DNA of 64,000 nt from Trueperella bonasi. Its GTDB lineage: Bacteria > Actinomycetota > Actinomycetes > Actinomycetales > Actinomycetaceae. This document shows, in pieces, positions 1-8,388 of this stretch. Each line of letters starts with the position of its first letter. Position 1 is the stretch's first letter. Under the pieces are notes generated by a model. That model ran no database searches, was not told the DNA's origin, and saw only the letters and a list, made by a program, of their open reading frames with translations. The translations under genes and the position numbers were made by a program. The stretch spans positions 1,736,001 to 1,800,000 of the forward strand of contig NZ_JAUSQX010000001.1 of the NCBI RefSeq assembly GCF_030811535.1. The letters run 5' to 3'.

Positions 1-668
1 GAGGCAATCAAGATGACGTTGCCGAACCTGCGGCCCTTAACGATCGCGGGATCAGAAATTCCGGCAACGTGCGGAAATGATTCGCGCAAGGCGCGTACTT
101 CCCGATACACCGGGGCTAGACCGGCTTCGCCTGCGATGTTCAGGCAATAAAGGCCCTCAGAGTCAAGCAGGTCCGCCGCCTTGCGATGCGCCTCGACGGT
201 GGCCAGGTGATGAGGGATACGCCCGGCGGCAAACGTGTCGCGGACGATCAAGTGCCAGGTGCCCTTGTTCGTGTCCAGGGTTTGGCGGGCGTCTTCTGCT
301 CGAATGCGAAGGAGTGGCGCTGAGGGTAAGTCGATCCAGTCCCGGACGAGCGTGGCTAGTTCGGCGTCGATCTCAATGGCAAGTTGCCTCGAATTTGGGC
401 GGCTTGCTTCGAGCGCCCGGGCCAAAGCGCAGCCCGCGGCCCCAAGGTGCAGTGCACGCAAAGGCCGCCCGGCGGTAAACATCGCGTTAGTTGCGATACG
501 GATTTGTTGCATGTATTCGAACTCGAGATGCGCGGGATCTGCGAGGTCGACGGCCGAGGACTCCACGCCGTCGACGTAAATGGTTAAAAGACTGCCGCTG
601 TGCTCCACTTCAATGGTAGACATCGAGGTTCGGACGCTGCGGGGCGCATCTTGTTTGTGACGAGGCAT
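1..668 (-). CDS. Spermidine-synthase-like methyltransferase-fold protein, 3' end beyond the window
   Basis: An open minus-strand frame starts at ATG 668 and runs off the left edge of the window (222 codons seen, no stop). The visible N-terminal part contains a Rossmann-like AdoMet/dcAdoMet-binding stretch (LHLGAAGCALARAL near residue 77) followed by an acidic strand end (IEID) about 25 residues later, then VRDTF, the order seen in the polyamine-synthase (SpeE-like) fold. Many actinobacteria carry such SpeE-like proteins of uncertain substrate, so true spermidine synthesis is not claimed. It is divergent from dinB, with about 60 bases between the two starts for both promoters. Confidence 0.7.
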   Translation of the reverse strand, partial: MPRHKQDAPRSVRTSMSTIEVEHSGSLLTIYVDGVESSAVDLADPAHLEFEYMQQIRIATNAMFTAGRPLRALHLGAAGCALARALEASRPNSRQLAIEIDAELATLVRDWIDLPSAPLLRIRAEDARQTLDTNKGTWHLIVRDTFAAGRIPHHLATVEAHRKAADLLDSEGLYCLNIAGEAGLAPVYREVRALRESFPHVAGISDPAIVKGRRFGNVILIA

Positions 669-731
669 GCGATCCAGTGTAGCGCTTAGATGTCGGAGCT
701 AGCGCGTAAACTGGCTGTGAAAGGAGCACAG

Positions 732-1967
732 ATGTCCAGGGGCCCGCGAAGCGAACGTGCGAAGCGAAATTGGGGGAGCGACGATTCCCAGACCAATATT
801 TTGCACGTAGACATGGACGCCTTCTTCGTGTCCGTAGAGCTGCTCTCGAGGCCAGACTTGGTAGGCAAACCCGTTGCAGTGGGTGGGCAAGACCGTGGTG
901 TGATCGCCGCTGCCTCCTATGAGGCTCGGCGGTTCGGGGTGAATTCGGCGATGCCGGTGGGGCAGGCGAAGCGATTGTGCCCCGAGCTGGTGATTTTGCC
1001 GACCAGCCACGGCCTTTACGGCAAAGTATCGAAGCGGATCATGGGGATCTTGGAGGATGTCACGCCACTAGTTGAGAAAATTTCTGTGGATGAGGCCTTC
1101 CTTGATGTGCGCGGGGCTCGCAAGATCTTTGGTACGCCAGTGCAGATCGCTCAGCACATTCGGGAAACGATACGGGCGCGGGAAAATGTTCCGGCGTCGA
1201 TCGGCATTGCCTCAACCAAACACGTTGCGAAAATCGCCTCCGCACACGCCAAACCCGATGGTCTGCTCCTGATCCCGCACGAGCAGACCATTCCCTTTCT
1301 ACATTCCTTGCCCGTTGGCGCGCTGTGGGGAGTTGGGCCCGTGTCGCGCGAAAAGCTTGAACGTAAAGGAATTAAAACCACCGGGGATCTGGCTGCCCTG
1401 GGGGAACACCGCCTTCGCCGGCTTCTTGGCGATGCGGCTGGTTCGCACCTGTATGCGCTCGCGATGGGGCACGATCCGCGTGCGGTCACTGTGGAATCGG
1501 TGGAAAAATCGGTGAGCCGCGAGCAGACCTTTTTCGATCCGATTATCGAGCGGAAGGAAGCCGAGCGGGTTTTGCTCCACTTGGCAGACGACGTCGCGCG
1601 TAGGTTGCGGCTACAAGAATTCGTGTCGTGGACGATCGGAATCAAAGTGCGCGCTGACGCCGATTTTTCGACCATCTCGCGTTCGGTGACTCTTGGCGGG
1701 CCCACCGATTTGGCAAGTGAGATTTATGCGGCGGCGCGGCGGTTATTTGCCGGGGTGGAAATCCCAGGTGGCGGGATCCGGCTGATTGGTGTGCGGGCCG
1801 AAAATTTGGCGAATCCCAGCGCTGGCGTGCAGATGTCAATCGACGACGACGGCCGGCGCGGCAAAGCCGAGGCTGCTATGGACTCGGTGCGGCAAAAGTT
1901 TGGTGGCCAGATCTTAAAACCTGGTTCTTTGATTGGCGAGGTCGAGGATCCGCGGGCTCTTGAATAG
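732..1967 (+). CDS. dinB: DNA polymerase IV (Y-family translesion polymerase)
   Basis: Error-prone polymerase that copies past lesions; 411 residues from the chosen start. The palm motif HVDMDAFF holds catalytic D27 and D29, and SVDEA holds D120 and E121. Fingers and helix-hairpin-helix regions follow (AHAKPDG, GVGPVSREKLERKGI), then a little-finger domain. A C-terminal QMSI stretch could contact the sliding clamp, which is an inference. ATG 732 is preferred over ATG 690 because an AAGGAG ribosome-binding site lies at 721-726 and the extra 14 residues add nothing to the family. All catalytic residues are present and the length is normal. Confidence 0.95.
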   Translation: MSRGPRSERAKRNWGSDDSQTNILHVDMDAFFVSVELLSRPDLVGKPVAVGGQDRGVIAAASYEARRFGVNSAMPVGQAKRLCPELVILPTSHGLYGKVSKRIMGILEDVTPLVEKISVDEAFLDVRGARKIFGTPVQIAQHIRETIRARENVPASIGIASTKHVAKIASAHAKPDGLLLIPHEQTIPFLHSLPVGALWGVGPVSREKLERKGIKTTGDLAALGEHRLRRLLGDAAGSHLYALAMGHDPRAVTVESVEKSVSREQTFFDPIIERKEAERVLLHLADDVARRLRLQEFVSWTIGIKVRADADFSTISRSVTLGGPTDLASEIYAAARRLFAGVEIPGGGIRLIGVRAENLANPSAGVQMSIDDDGRRGKAEAAMDSVRQKFGGQILKPGSLIGEVEDPRALE

Positions 1968-2053
1968 AGTTTCGTTACGGGCGTGAGCTCCCACTTTAGC
2001 CTCGTCAAAATTTTGCTGTATCCTGAATGAACGAACAGATGTATGGGGGAACC

Positions 2054-2428
2054 ATGGCTCTTTCTGATTACGAGCGGAAGATGCTCGAGCAGCTTGAGGC
2101 GCAACTTGCCGATGATGATCCGAAGTTGGCCGAATCGCTTGCAGCTAAGGAAAGCTCGGCGATGCAAACTGCGATTTCTCCGAAACATCTTGTTGTTGGG
2201 CTGATTGTTGCCGTAGTTGGGCTGCTCGTCGTGCTCGGTGCTGTAGCGATTGATCAGATTGTGTTGGGGATTGCTGGATTCGCCGTCGTGTTTGGCGGAT
2301 TTTGGTACTTGGCGGCCGGCATGGAACGCGTAGAAGCACCGGCTGGTTCGGGCCAGGCGCAACGAAAGTCCCGCACTTCTTTTATGGAGCAACAGATGGA
2401 TGAGTGGCGCAAGCGCCAGCAGGGCTAG
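2054..2428 (+). CDS. DUF3040 family small membrane protein
   Basis: A protein of 124 residues. The N-terminus (MALSDYERKMLEQLEAQL) is the hallmark of the actinobacterial DUF3040 family, here with the acidic DDPKLAESL segment. Two adjacent hydrophobic helices follow (about residues 45-70 and 72-88), then a basic tail. ATG 2054 is chosen over the ATG at 2027 because it has GGGGGAACC just upstream and begins at the family N-terminus. The function is unknown. The position between dinB and mraZ matches other actinobacterial genomes as I recall them. Confidence 0.85.
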   Translation: MALSDYERKMLEQLEAQLADDDPKLAESLAAKESSAMQTAISPKHLVVGLIVAVVGLLVVLGAVAIDQIVLGIAGFAVVFGGFWYLAAGMERVEAPAGSGQAQRKSRTSFMEQQMDEWRKRQQG

Positions 2429-2465
2429 ATCTTTTCATTCCCTGAATTAGCGTGGGCGCTCCCTT

Positions 2466-2516
2466 CCCGCGATACTTACTCTCACTCCTGCGATACCTAT
2501 TTCATTCCCGCGAGAT
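2466..2516. repeat. Three short direct repeats, CCYGCGATAC type
   Basis: CCCGCGATAC (2466), CCTGCGATAC (2487) and CCCGCGAGAT (2507) occur with spacings of 21 and 20 bases, about two helical turns, so all lie on one face of the DNA. Confidence 0.6.
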
Positions 2517-2594
2517 TTTTATTGGCACGTAATGTGGCGCCGCAATGATGCAAGTATCGCGCCACGCCGGCCGTGGGATGGGTAAGGCTCCCGT

Positions 2595-2722
2595 GTCGGC
2601 TATTACCCCGATTGGTCGCGTGCCAAACTTATCGCGTCCCAAATTGGTCGTGTCTCGATTTGATTGCATGCCAAATCGGTCATCGCGCAAGTCTGTTATC
2701 CCCCAAATCGGTCATGTACTAG
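2595..2722. repeat. Degenerate 16-bp tandem repeat, eight units
   Basis: Cutting the sequence every 16 bases from 2595 gives eight related units. Every second unit from 2611 starts ATYGGTC (2611, 2643, 2675, 2707), exactly 32 bases apart, and most units end CCAA or GCAA. The best unit (2611-2626) reads ATTGGTCGCGTGCCAA and is itself an imperfect TTGG...CCAA palindrome. Confidence 0.75.
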
Positions 2723-3012
2723 ACCGGATACAAATCATGGCGTGAAAATTTCATGACTATGGGTGTGCACATCGATGCTCGTGGCTAAAAACCGCTTTTC
2801 CTCACGATAAATTCCCGCTCGATGTTAAACGTGCCCTTGATAAGTGTATGGTGCCCGGATTGTGATGGACCCTTCCTAACCCGAGCCGCACCCAGCCCCA
2901 AAAACTTCCCACAGCCCAAATTTTGGCTGCCAAAGTGAAAAATCCCTCCACCAGATTTTTTGTTGATTTTCCGCGAAATATTCCAAAACTAAAGCGTGTT
3001 TCCTCTTGTAGT

Positions 3013-3048
3013 TGGAGCAAAGTGGAGTAAAGTGGGGTGCAAGTGGGA
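3013..3048 (+). promoter_or_regulatory. MraZ-type binding boxes upstream of mraZ
   Basis: Four TGGRG/TGGGA pentamers lie just before mraZ: TGGAG 3013, TGGAG 3023, TGGGG 3033 and TGGGA 3044, spaced 10, 10 and 11 bases. MraZ of other bacteria binds three or four TGGGN repeats separated by about 5 bases ahead of its own operon, so this is probably the autoregulatory operator of the dcw cluster. The promoter itself was not identified with confidence. Confidence 0.75.
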
Positions 3049-3062
3049 AAAGGGGGTGGATT

Positions 3063-3494
3063 GTGTTCCTAGGTACGTACGAACCACGGCTTGACGACAA
3101 AGGGCGCCTCATCCTCCCTGCGAAATATCGAGACCAGCTCCAAGGCGGGCTCGTTATGACGCGCGGGCAGGAACACTGCCTGTACATCTTTCCCATGTCG
3201 GAGTTCGAAAACATGCTGGAGCGTTTGAATCAAGCACCGATGACATCCAAGGAAGCACGCACCTATAAGCGCGTGTTTCTCTCGGGTGCCAACGATCAGA
3301 TTCCAGACAAGCAGGGCCGCATCACCATTCCGGTGGCGTTGCGTGACTATGCCGGTCTTGAACGTGAGGTTGCGGTTATTGGCTCTGGTTCACACGTGGA
3401 GGTTTGGGATCTCAACGAGTGGAATTCGTTCTTGAACGAGAACGAATCTGAGTTTGCGGATAGGGAAGACGAGCTCATCCCGGGAGTGTTTTAG
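3063..3494 (+). CDS. mraZ: MraZ transcriptional regulator of the dcw cluster
   Basis: DNA-binding protein of 143 residues with two SpoVT-AbrB-like halves: YEPRLDDKGRLILPAKYRD near residues 5-24 and DKQGRITIPVALRDYAGL near 85-102. GTG 3063 (MFLGTYEPRLDDKGR) is the family start, with AAAAGGGGG upstream; the frame stays open to 3012 but that would add an unrelated leader overlapping the operator. MraZ forms a ring that binds repeats before its own gene and represses the cluster, and matching repeats are present at 3013-3048. Confidence 0.96.
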   Translation: MFLGTYEPRLDDKGRLILPAKYRDQLQGGLVMTRGQEHCLYIFPMSEFENMLERLNQAPMTSKEARTYKRVFLSGANDQIPDKQGRITIPVALRDYAGLEREVAVIGSGSHVEVWDLNEWNSFLNENESEFADREDELIPGVF

Positions 3495-3592
3495 CCCCGA
3501 GGTCGGTCGGCCTTCCACCGGTGTCCTGAGGTAATTCCCCAACTTCAGGCCGGCGGTGGGGGACCAATCGATCTCGAGCAGAAGGAGGATCG

Positions 3593-4591
3593 GTGCGCAC
3601 AGCTGATAACAACGAGCTTCACCAGCCGGTCCTTACGCGTACCCTCCTTGACCTCCTCGCGCCCTCGCTCGCCGGCGATGCGGTGATGATTGACTGCACG
3701 CTCGGCCTGGGCGGCCACACCGAGGCATTTTTGCGCGAGTTCCCGCAGTTGCGCGTCGTCGGCATTGACCGCGACCCTTCGGCCATTCGCCTCGCTTCCG
3801 AGCGCCTTGAGCCGTTCGGCAGCCGGTTCGTGGCGGTTCATAGCACTTATGACGACGTCGATCTGGTTGCCGCCGAACACGGGCGCGACGGGAAGGTTGA
3901 CGCGATCCTCATGGACCTAGGCGTGTCCTCACTCCAGCTCGACGAGGCGGATCGCGGTTTTTCTTACGCTCAGGATGCGCCGCTGGATATGCGGATGAAT
4001 CCCGAAGCGGGCCGCAGCGCAAAAGAAATTCTTGCTACGGCCTCCCATTCTGAGCTTTCACGCATTTTACGGGTCTACGGCGAGGAAAAGTTTGCCGCGC
4101 GCATTGCAGAGGCGATCATCCGGCGTCGGGAAACCAAGCCGTTGGAGCGCACCGGCGAACTGGTGGAGATTGTGCGCGAGGCGATACCAGCAGCTGCTCG
4201 CCGCACTGGCGGAAACCCGGCCAAGCGCACCTTCCAAGCTCTGCGCATTGCCGTGAACGAGGAGCTCGAGATCCTCGAGTTAGCAATCCCGCGAGCAATC
4301 GAGGCGCTGCGTGTGGGTGGGCGCCTCGCGGTGGAGTCGTATCAGTCTTTGGAGGATCGCATCGTCAAGGAAACGTTTGCCAAAGGTAGCGCATCGACGA
4401 CGCCGGCCGGTCTGCCCGTCGAGCTCGATTCCCACAAACCCTATCTTCGCCAGCTACATCGCGGAGTTGTCAAAGCCAGTGAAGAAGAAATCGCGGAGAA
4501 TCCACGCAGTGCATCCGTCAGACTTCGCGGCGTTGAACGAGTCGCACCTACACCGAAACACCTATCCATCCCGAACCGAGGTAACCGATGA
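3593..4591 (+). CDS. rsmH: 16S rRNA (cytosine(1402)-N(4))-methyltransferase
   Basis: Protein of 332 residues (formerly MraW) that methylates N4 of C1402 in the 16S rRNA P-site region using AdoMet. HQPVLTRTLLDLL opens the catalytic domain, IDCTLGLGGHTEAFL is the AdoMet-binding glycine loop, and DLGVSSLQLDEADRGFSY is the most conserved block of the family. The GTG start at 3593 has a strong GAAGGAGG site. The 3' end overlaps ftsL by four bases (ATGA), indicating translational coupling in the operon. Confidence 0.97.
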   Translation: MRTADNNELHQPVLTRTLLDLLAPSLAGDAVMIDCTLGLGGHTEAFLREFPQLRVVGIDRDPSAIRLASERLEPFGSRFVAVHSTYDDVDLVAAEHGRDGKVDAILMDLGVSSLQLDEADRGFSYAQDAPLDMRMNPEAGRSAKEILATASHSELSRILRVYGEEKFAARIAEAIIRRRETKPLERTGELVEIVREAIPAAARRTGGNPAKRTFQALRIAVNEELEILELAIPRAIEALRVGGRLAVESYQSLEDRIVKETFAKGSASTTPAGLPVELDSHKPYLRQLHRGVVKASEEEIAENPRSASVRLRGVERVAPTPKHLSIPNRGNR

Positions 4592-4980
4592 GCACAGCAC
4601 TCAATACCCAGCGCGCATTTGCGGCGCCCAGCACACGCCCCGTCATCGAGATGCCGGGATTGGAAGTTGTGCCCACACCCGCGCCGGCACGCGGTTTCTT
4701 CGGCACCGTTTTCGTTTGTTTGGCATTGTTCGTAGGTTCGATTAGCGTCGCGTTTCACCTCAACACGCTCATGATTCAGGGCGCATACGACGTGAAAAAC
4801 ATTAATGTTGAACTGAATGAAGTGACAGCTCGGGAAGCCACCTTGGAAAAGGAGGCGATCGGGGTGTCCACTCCTCATGAATTACGTAAACGTGCGAGCT
4901 CGCTGGGGCTGGTTCCGGCCGAAGCTGCTTTGCACATTGATCTTGAAACCGGGGTGATCACCGCCCCGGCGAAGAAGTAG
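4588..4980 (+). CDS. ftsL: FtsL-like septum-assembly membrane protein
   Basis: A bitopic protein of 130 residues: a cytoplasmic tail, one membrane helix at about residues 36-58 (GFFGTVFVCLALFVGSISVA) and an external heptad-type coiled coil (NINVELNEVTAREATLEKE). It ends with the LRKRASSLGLVPA segment typical of actinobacterial FtsL. Sequence conservation in this family is weak, so the call rests on size, topology and position between rsmH and ftsI. The expected role is to bridge FtsQ and the FtsW-FtsI synthase at the division site. Confidence 0.88.
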   Translation: MSTALNTQRAFAAPSTRPVIEMPGLEVVPTPAPARGFFGTVFVCLALFVGSISVAFHLNTLMIQGAYDVKNINVELNEVTAREATLEKEAIGVSTPHELRKRASSLGLVPAEAALHIDLETGVITAPAKK

Positions 4981-4991
4981 GGGATTGGTGC

Positions 4992-6890
4992 ATGGCCAAG
5001 TCGCAGGACCAGCAGGTGGGGGATGCTCTTCGTAGCAGCCTCCGCCGCGGTCTTGGCTCTGGAAAAGGTTCAGATGCGCGGGCTCGGCACACCACTCGGC
5101 GGCGGTTGAATTCGGTGGCGGTGCTCATTCTCTTCGCCGCTATTTTGCTGTCTGTTCGGCTTGTTTATTTGCAGGTGGTGCAGGCTGACACGCTGTCGGA
5201 AACGGCGCGCGAGTTCAGATCGCGCTCATATCCGATTGAAGCTAAGCGCGGTGATATCTACGATGCCAACGGCGCTGTGCTGGCAACGTCCCTTGAGCGG
5301 TATAACGTGCGTGTTGATCAGACCGAGATTGTTGATTACGTGAGCCGCGATGAGGACGGCAAGATTGATGGTGCCGGTGCGGCGGCGGCCGCACGCGAGC
5401 TTGCGCCTCTTGTGGGGATCGATCAGGCTGAGTTGGGCGGTCTGCTCATGGGCGGGCCGAAGAAGAGCCAGTGGCAGCTTGTGGTTTCTGATATTTCGCC
5501 CGATGAGTGGCGGGAGATTAACAGTCTCGGAATCCGGGGAATTTATCCGGAGCGGTTTATGCAGCGCCAGTACCCGAATGGGAACGCCGCGGGTACGGTT
5601 TTGGGTTATTTGGGCGAGACGGAGGATTCGACGACGCCGACCGGCCGGTCTGGTATTGAGCAAAGTTTTGAGCAGGTGCTTGCTGGCACGCCGGGTTTGG
5701 TTCAGTTTGAAGTGGGGCCTAGTGGCACGGTGTTTCCGAATTCGCAGCGGCATGAAACTCCCGCTGTTGATGGTGGGGACGTGCATTTGACCATCGATCG
5801 AGATTTGCAAAGGGCCACGCAGGACGCGCTCGATGGTGTTGTTTCGGGTAGTGGCGCCGAGTGGGGTACGGCGATCGTGATTGAGGTGGGTAGCGGGCGC
5901 GTTCTGGCTCTTGCTGATTCTAATTCTCCTGATCCCGCCAACCTTTCGGCCACGGATCCGCGGCACTGGAATTCGCGCGCAGTCTCAGCGATTGTGGAGC
6001 CGGGTTCGACTGGCAAAGTGATTACTTATGCGACCGCGTTGAATGAGGGTGCTGTCGAGCCACTTGACCTGTTTCACGTGTCAACTCCGATGAAAATGCC
6101 CAACGGTGAGGTGATTCGCGATAATGATCCGCACCCAGCAGAGAATTTGACGGTGGCGGGAACGCTTGCGAAGTCGTACAATACCGGGCTTGTCCAGATT
6201 GGCGATCTGGTACCGGATGAAACGCGCTATCAGTATCTTCAAGATTTTGGGATTGGACAAAAGACTGGAATTGAGCTTCCGGGTGAGCAGTCGGGTACTT
6301 TGCATCCGGTTGAGAGCTGGGGGCCGCGAGGGCGCTACACGACGATGTTTGGCCAGGCATGGAGTGCCACAACACTTCAGCTGGCTCAGATGATGTCTGT
6401 GGTTGCGAATGACGGCGTGTATATTCCGCTCCACATCGTTGACGGCGTTGAGTCGCTTGACGGTGAGTTTACGCCGACGACGGTGGGCGAGTCGCGCCAG
6501 GTGCTCACAGCTGAAACGGCCGATGAGATGATGGAGATGATGCAAGCGGTGACCGACCCGTATTCGACGGGTTGGCGTGCCCGGGTTGACGGTTATAACG
6601 TGGCCGGCAAGACGGGAACGGCTCAGGTGCCGGATGCTTCGGGTGCGCTGACGAAGCGTGCGGGAACGTTCGTTGGTGCAATTCCTGCGGAGGATCCGCA
6701 GATTGTGTTCGCTTCGATTGTGTATAACGCCGGTGGCGCCGGATACGGTGGTGATACTGCGGCGGTGGTGTTTGCGCAGACGGCCGAGTTTGCGATGCGT
6801 CAACAGAAGATTCCGCCGTCTACCGAGCCGCTCGTGCGTCTACCGTGGTCGGAGACCGAACTTATTGAGGGGGTTCCCGGTGCGTCCTGA
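4992..6890 (+). CDS. ftsI: Penicillin-binding protein 3, septal transpeptidase FtsI
   Basis: Class B penicillin-binding protein of 632 residues that cross-links septal peptidoglycan together with FtsW. A membrane helix at about residues 41-60 follows a basic cytoplasmic tail, and the dimerisation domain starts at EAKRGDIYDANG. The transpeptidase carries all three active-site motifs: S339-T-G-K342 in EPGSTGKV, S395-Y-N397 and K540-T-G-T543. The C-terminus is short and has no PASTA domains. Its last 11 bases overlap the murE start. Confidence 0.97.
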   Translation: MAKSQDQQVGDALRSSLRRGLGSGKGSDARARHTTRRRLNSVAVLILFAAILLSVRLVYLQVVQADTLSETAREFRSRSYPIEAKRGDIYDANGAVLATSLERYNVRVDQTEIVDYVSRDEDGKIDGAGAAAAARELAPLVGIDQAELGGLLMGGPKKSQWQLVVSDISPDEWREINSLGIRGIYPERFMQRQYPNGNAAGTVLGYLGETEDSTTPTGRSGIEQSFEQVLAGTPGLVQFEVGPSGTVFPNSQRHETPAVDGGDVHLTIDRDLQRATQDALDGVVSGSGAEWGTAIVIEVGSGRVLALADSNSPDPANLSATDPRHWNSRAVSAIVEPGSTGKVITYATALNEGAVEPLDLFHVSTPMKMPNGEVIRDNDPHPAENLTVAGTLAKSYNTGLVQIGDLVPDETRYQYLQDFGIGQKTGIELPGEQSGTLHPVESWGPRGRYTTMFGQAWSATTLQLAQMMSVVANDGVYIPLHIVDGVESLDGEFTPTTVGESRQVLTAETADEMMEMMQAVTDPYSTGWRARVDGYNVAGKTGTAQVPDASGALTKRAGTFVGAIPAEDPQIVFASIVYNAGGAGYGGDTAAVVFAQTAEFAMRQQKIPPSTEPLVRLPWSETELIEGVPGAS

Positions 6891-8388
6891 AAACAAGGTG
6901 CGGGTTAGTTTGGCCGATATTGCGAGCGAGCTTGGCTGTGCGAACTTGCCTGATGGCATTGTGACCGGGGTGAGCGCCGATAACCGGACGATTCAGCCCG
7001 GGGATCTTTTTATTGCGAGCCGAGGCCGAACGGTACACGCGGCAAGTTTCGCGTGCTCGGCTATTGCGGCTGGTGCGGCAGCGATTCTGACGGACGCGCA
7101 GGGCGCCGAGCTGATAAATAATGAGATGCTTGGCGCGGAGGCGCCTGTTAGTGTGCCGTTGCTCGTCGTCGAGGATCCCGCGGCGGTTGCGGGGCAGGTG
7201 GCTTCGCACGTCTACGGCAATCCGGCGGCACAGTTGACCACGTTTGGTGTGACGGGCACGAATGGTAAAACCTCCACGGTGTACATGATTGACTACCTCT
7301 TGCGTCAGCTTGGGCGAAGGACCGGCCTGATCGGCACCGTGAGCGTCACAATAGGGGGCGAGGCGGTGCCGGCTGCGCTGACCACACCCCAACCGGTGGA
7401 CTTGCAAGGAATGCTCGGGGTGCTCGTCGAGCGCAGCGGGAGCGATCTGGTGATGGAGGTTTCCTCGCACGCGCTCGATCAAAAGCGTACGGATCCGCTG
7501 CGCTTCGACGTCGTTGGCTTCACAAATCTCACCCAGGATCACTTGGATTACCACGAAACTCTCAACGAGTACTTCAACGCCAAAGCCAGTCTGTTTGATC
7601 CGCAGCGTTCGGTGCGTGGCGTGGTGATTGTTGATGACGACGCCGGGGCGCGGCTTTACGAGGAGGCGGCCGAGAGGCGGCCGGGGGCGATTGTTTCGCT
7701 TTCGCTCAGTGGGCGCGCGGCTGATTGGACGGTCAGTTACGACGATCAGCAGTTTACGGTGGAAGGGTCGCGTGGGGTGCTGACAACGCATACGGATCTT
7801 CCCGGTCATTTCAATGTTGCTAACGCTGCGCTTGCGCTGGTGATGGTGATTGAATCCGGTGTGGATCCGGACGTGTTGGCGGAGGCGATTGCCCAGGGTG
7901 GGGTTTCGCCGGTGATTCCGGGCCGGATGGAAGTCGTGAGCGAACGCCCGTATGTGGTGGTTGACTTTGCCCACAATACTGACGCCTTGGAAAAGGCAAT
8001 GCTCGCGGTGAAGTGCGTTCGGCCAGGCAGGCTCATCGTGGTGACGGGCTCGGCTGGAGATCGCGATCGTGGTAAGCGCCCGATGATGGCGCGCGCAGTT
8101 GCGGACCACGCCGATCATTTGATCGTCACCGACGACGATCCGCACTCGGAAGATCCTGCCCAGATCAGGCGGGAAGTGATCGCGGGCATCCCCGAGGGTT
8201 TTTCTTGGCAGGAAATCGCAGATCGCGCGGAGGCGATCCGCACTGCGATCCGTGACGCACATGAGGAGGACGTTGTGCTTGTTGCGGGGCGAGGCCATGA
8301 GACAATCCAGGACGTTGCAGGCGAAGCTATCGAGATCGACGATCGGATGGTGGCTCGCGAAGCTCTAGGAATGGCGGAAGAAACATGA
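6880..8388 (+). CDS. murE: UDP-MurNAc-tripeptide synthetase, predicted lysine-adding
   Basis: Mur ligase of 502 residues that adds the third amino acid to UDP-MurNAc-L-Ala-D-Glu in the cytoplasm. GTG 6880 gives a normal N-terminal domain and overlaps ftsI; the upstream extension of the frame is not used. The ATP loop is TGTNGKTST (K130), and VMEVSSHALDQKR and NLTQDHLDYH are family blocks. The substrate-recognition motif is DDPH (D419-H422) instead of the DNPR that binds meso-diaminopimelate, so L-lysine or ornithine is more likely. The end overlaps murF by four bases. Confidence 0.95.
   Translation: MRPENKVRVSLADIASELGCANLPDGIVTGVSADNRTIQPGDLFIASRGRTVHAASFACSAIAAGAAAILTDAQGAELINNEMLGAEAPVSVPLLVVEDPAAVAGQVASHVYGNPAAQLTTFGVTGTNGKTSTVYMIDYLLRQLGRRTGLIGTVSVTIGGEAVPAALTTPQPVDLQGMLGVLVERSGSDLVMEVSSHALDQKRTDPLRFDVVGFTNLTQDHLDYHETLNEYFNAKASLFDPQRSVRGVVIVDDDAGARLYEEAAERRPGAIVSLSLSGRAADWTVSYDDQQFTVEGSRGVLTTHTDLPGHFNVANAALALVMVIESGVDPDVLAEAIAQGGVSPVIPGRMEVVSERPYVVVDFAHNTDALEKAMLAVKCVRPGRLIVVTGSAGDRDRGKRPMMARAVADHADHLIVTDDDPHSEDPAQIRREVIAGIPEGFSWQEIADRAEAIRTAIRDAHEEDVVLVAGRGHETIQDVAGEAIEIDDRMVAREALGMAEET

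Larger units (their letters stand above)
2429..3062. other. Repeat-rich intergenic region upstream of the dcw cluster
   Basis: These 634 bases hold no convincing gene. They contain three 20-21 bp direct repeats (2466-2516), an eight-unit 16-bp tandem array (2595-2722) and the MraZ-type boxes next to mraZ (3013-3048). The open frames here have no ribosome-binding site or recognisable protein. Confidence 0.7.

Noticed and set aside
77-587. Plus-strand frames in the first 600 bases
   Set aside because: They lie opposite the open minus-strand polyamine-synthase-like gene and have no ribosome-binding site or protein motif.
2595-2722. CRISPR array
   Set aside because: The units are 16 bp, contiguous and degenerate without unique spacers, and no cas genes are in the window.
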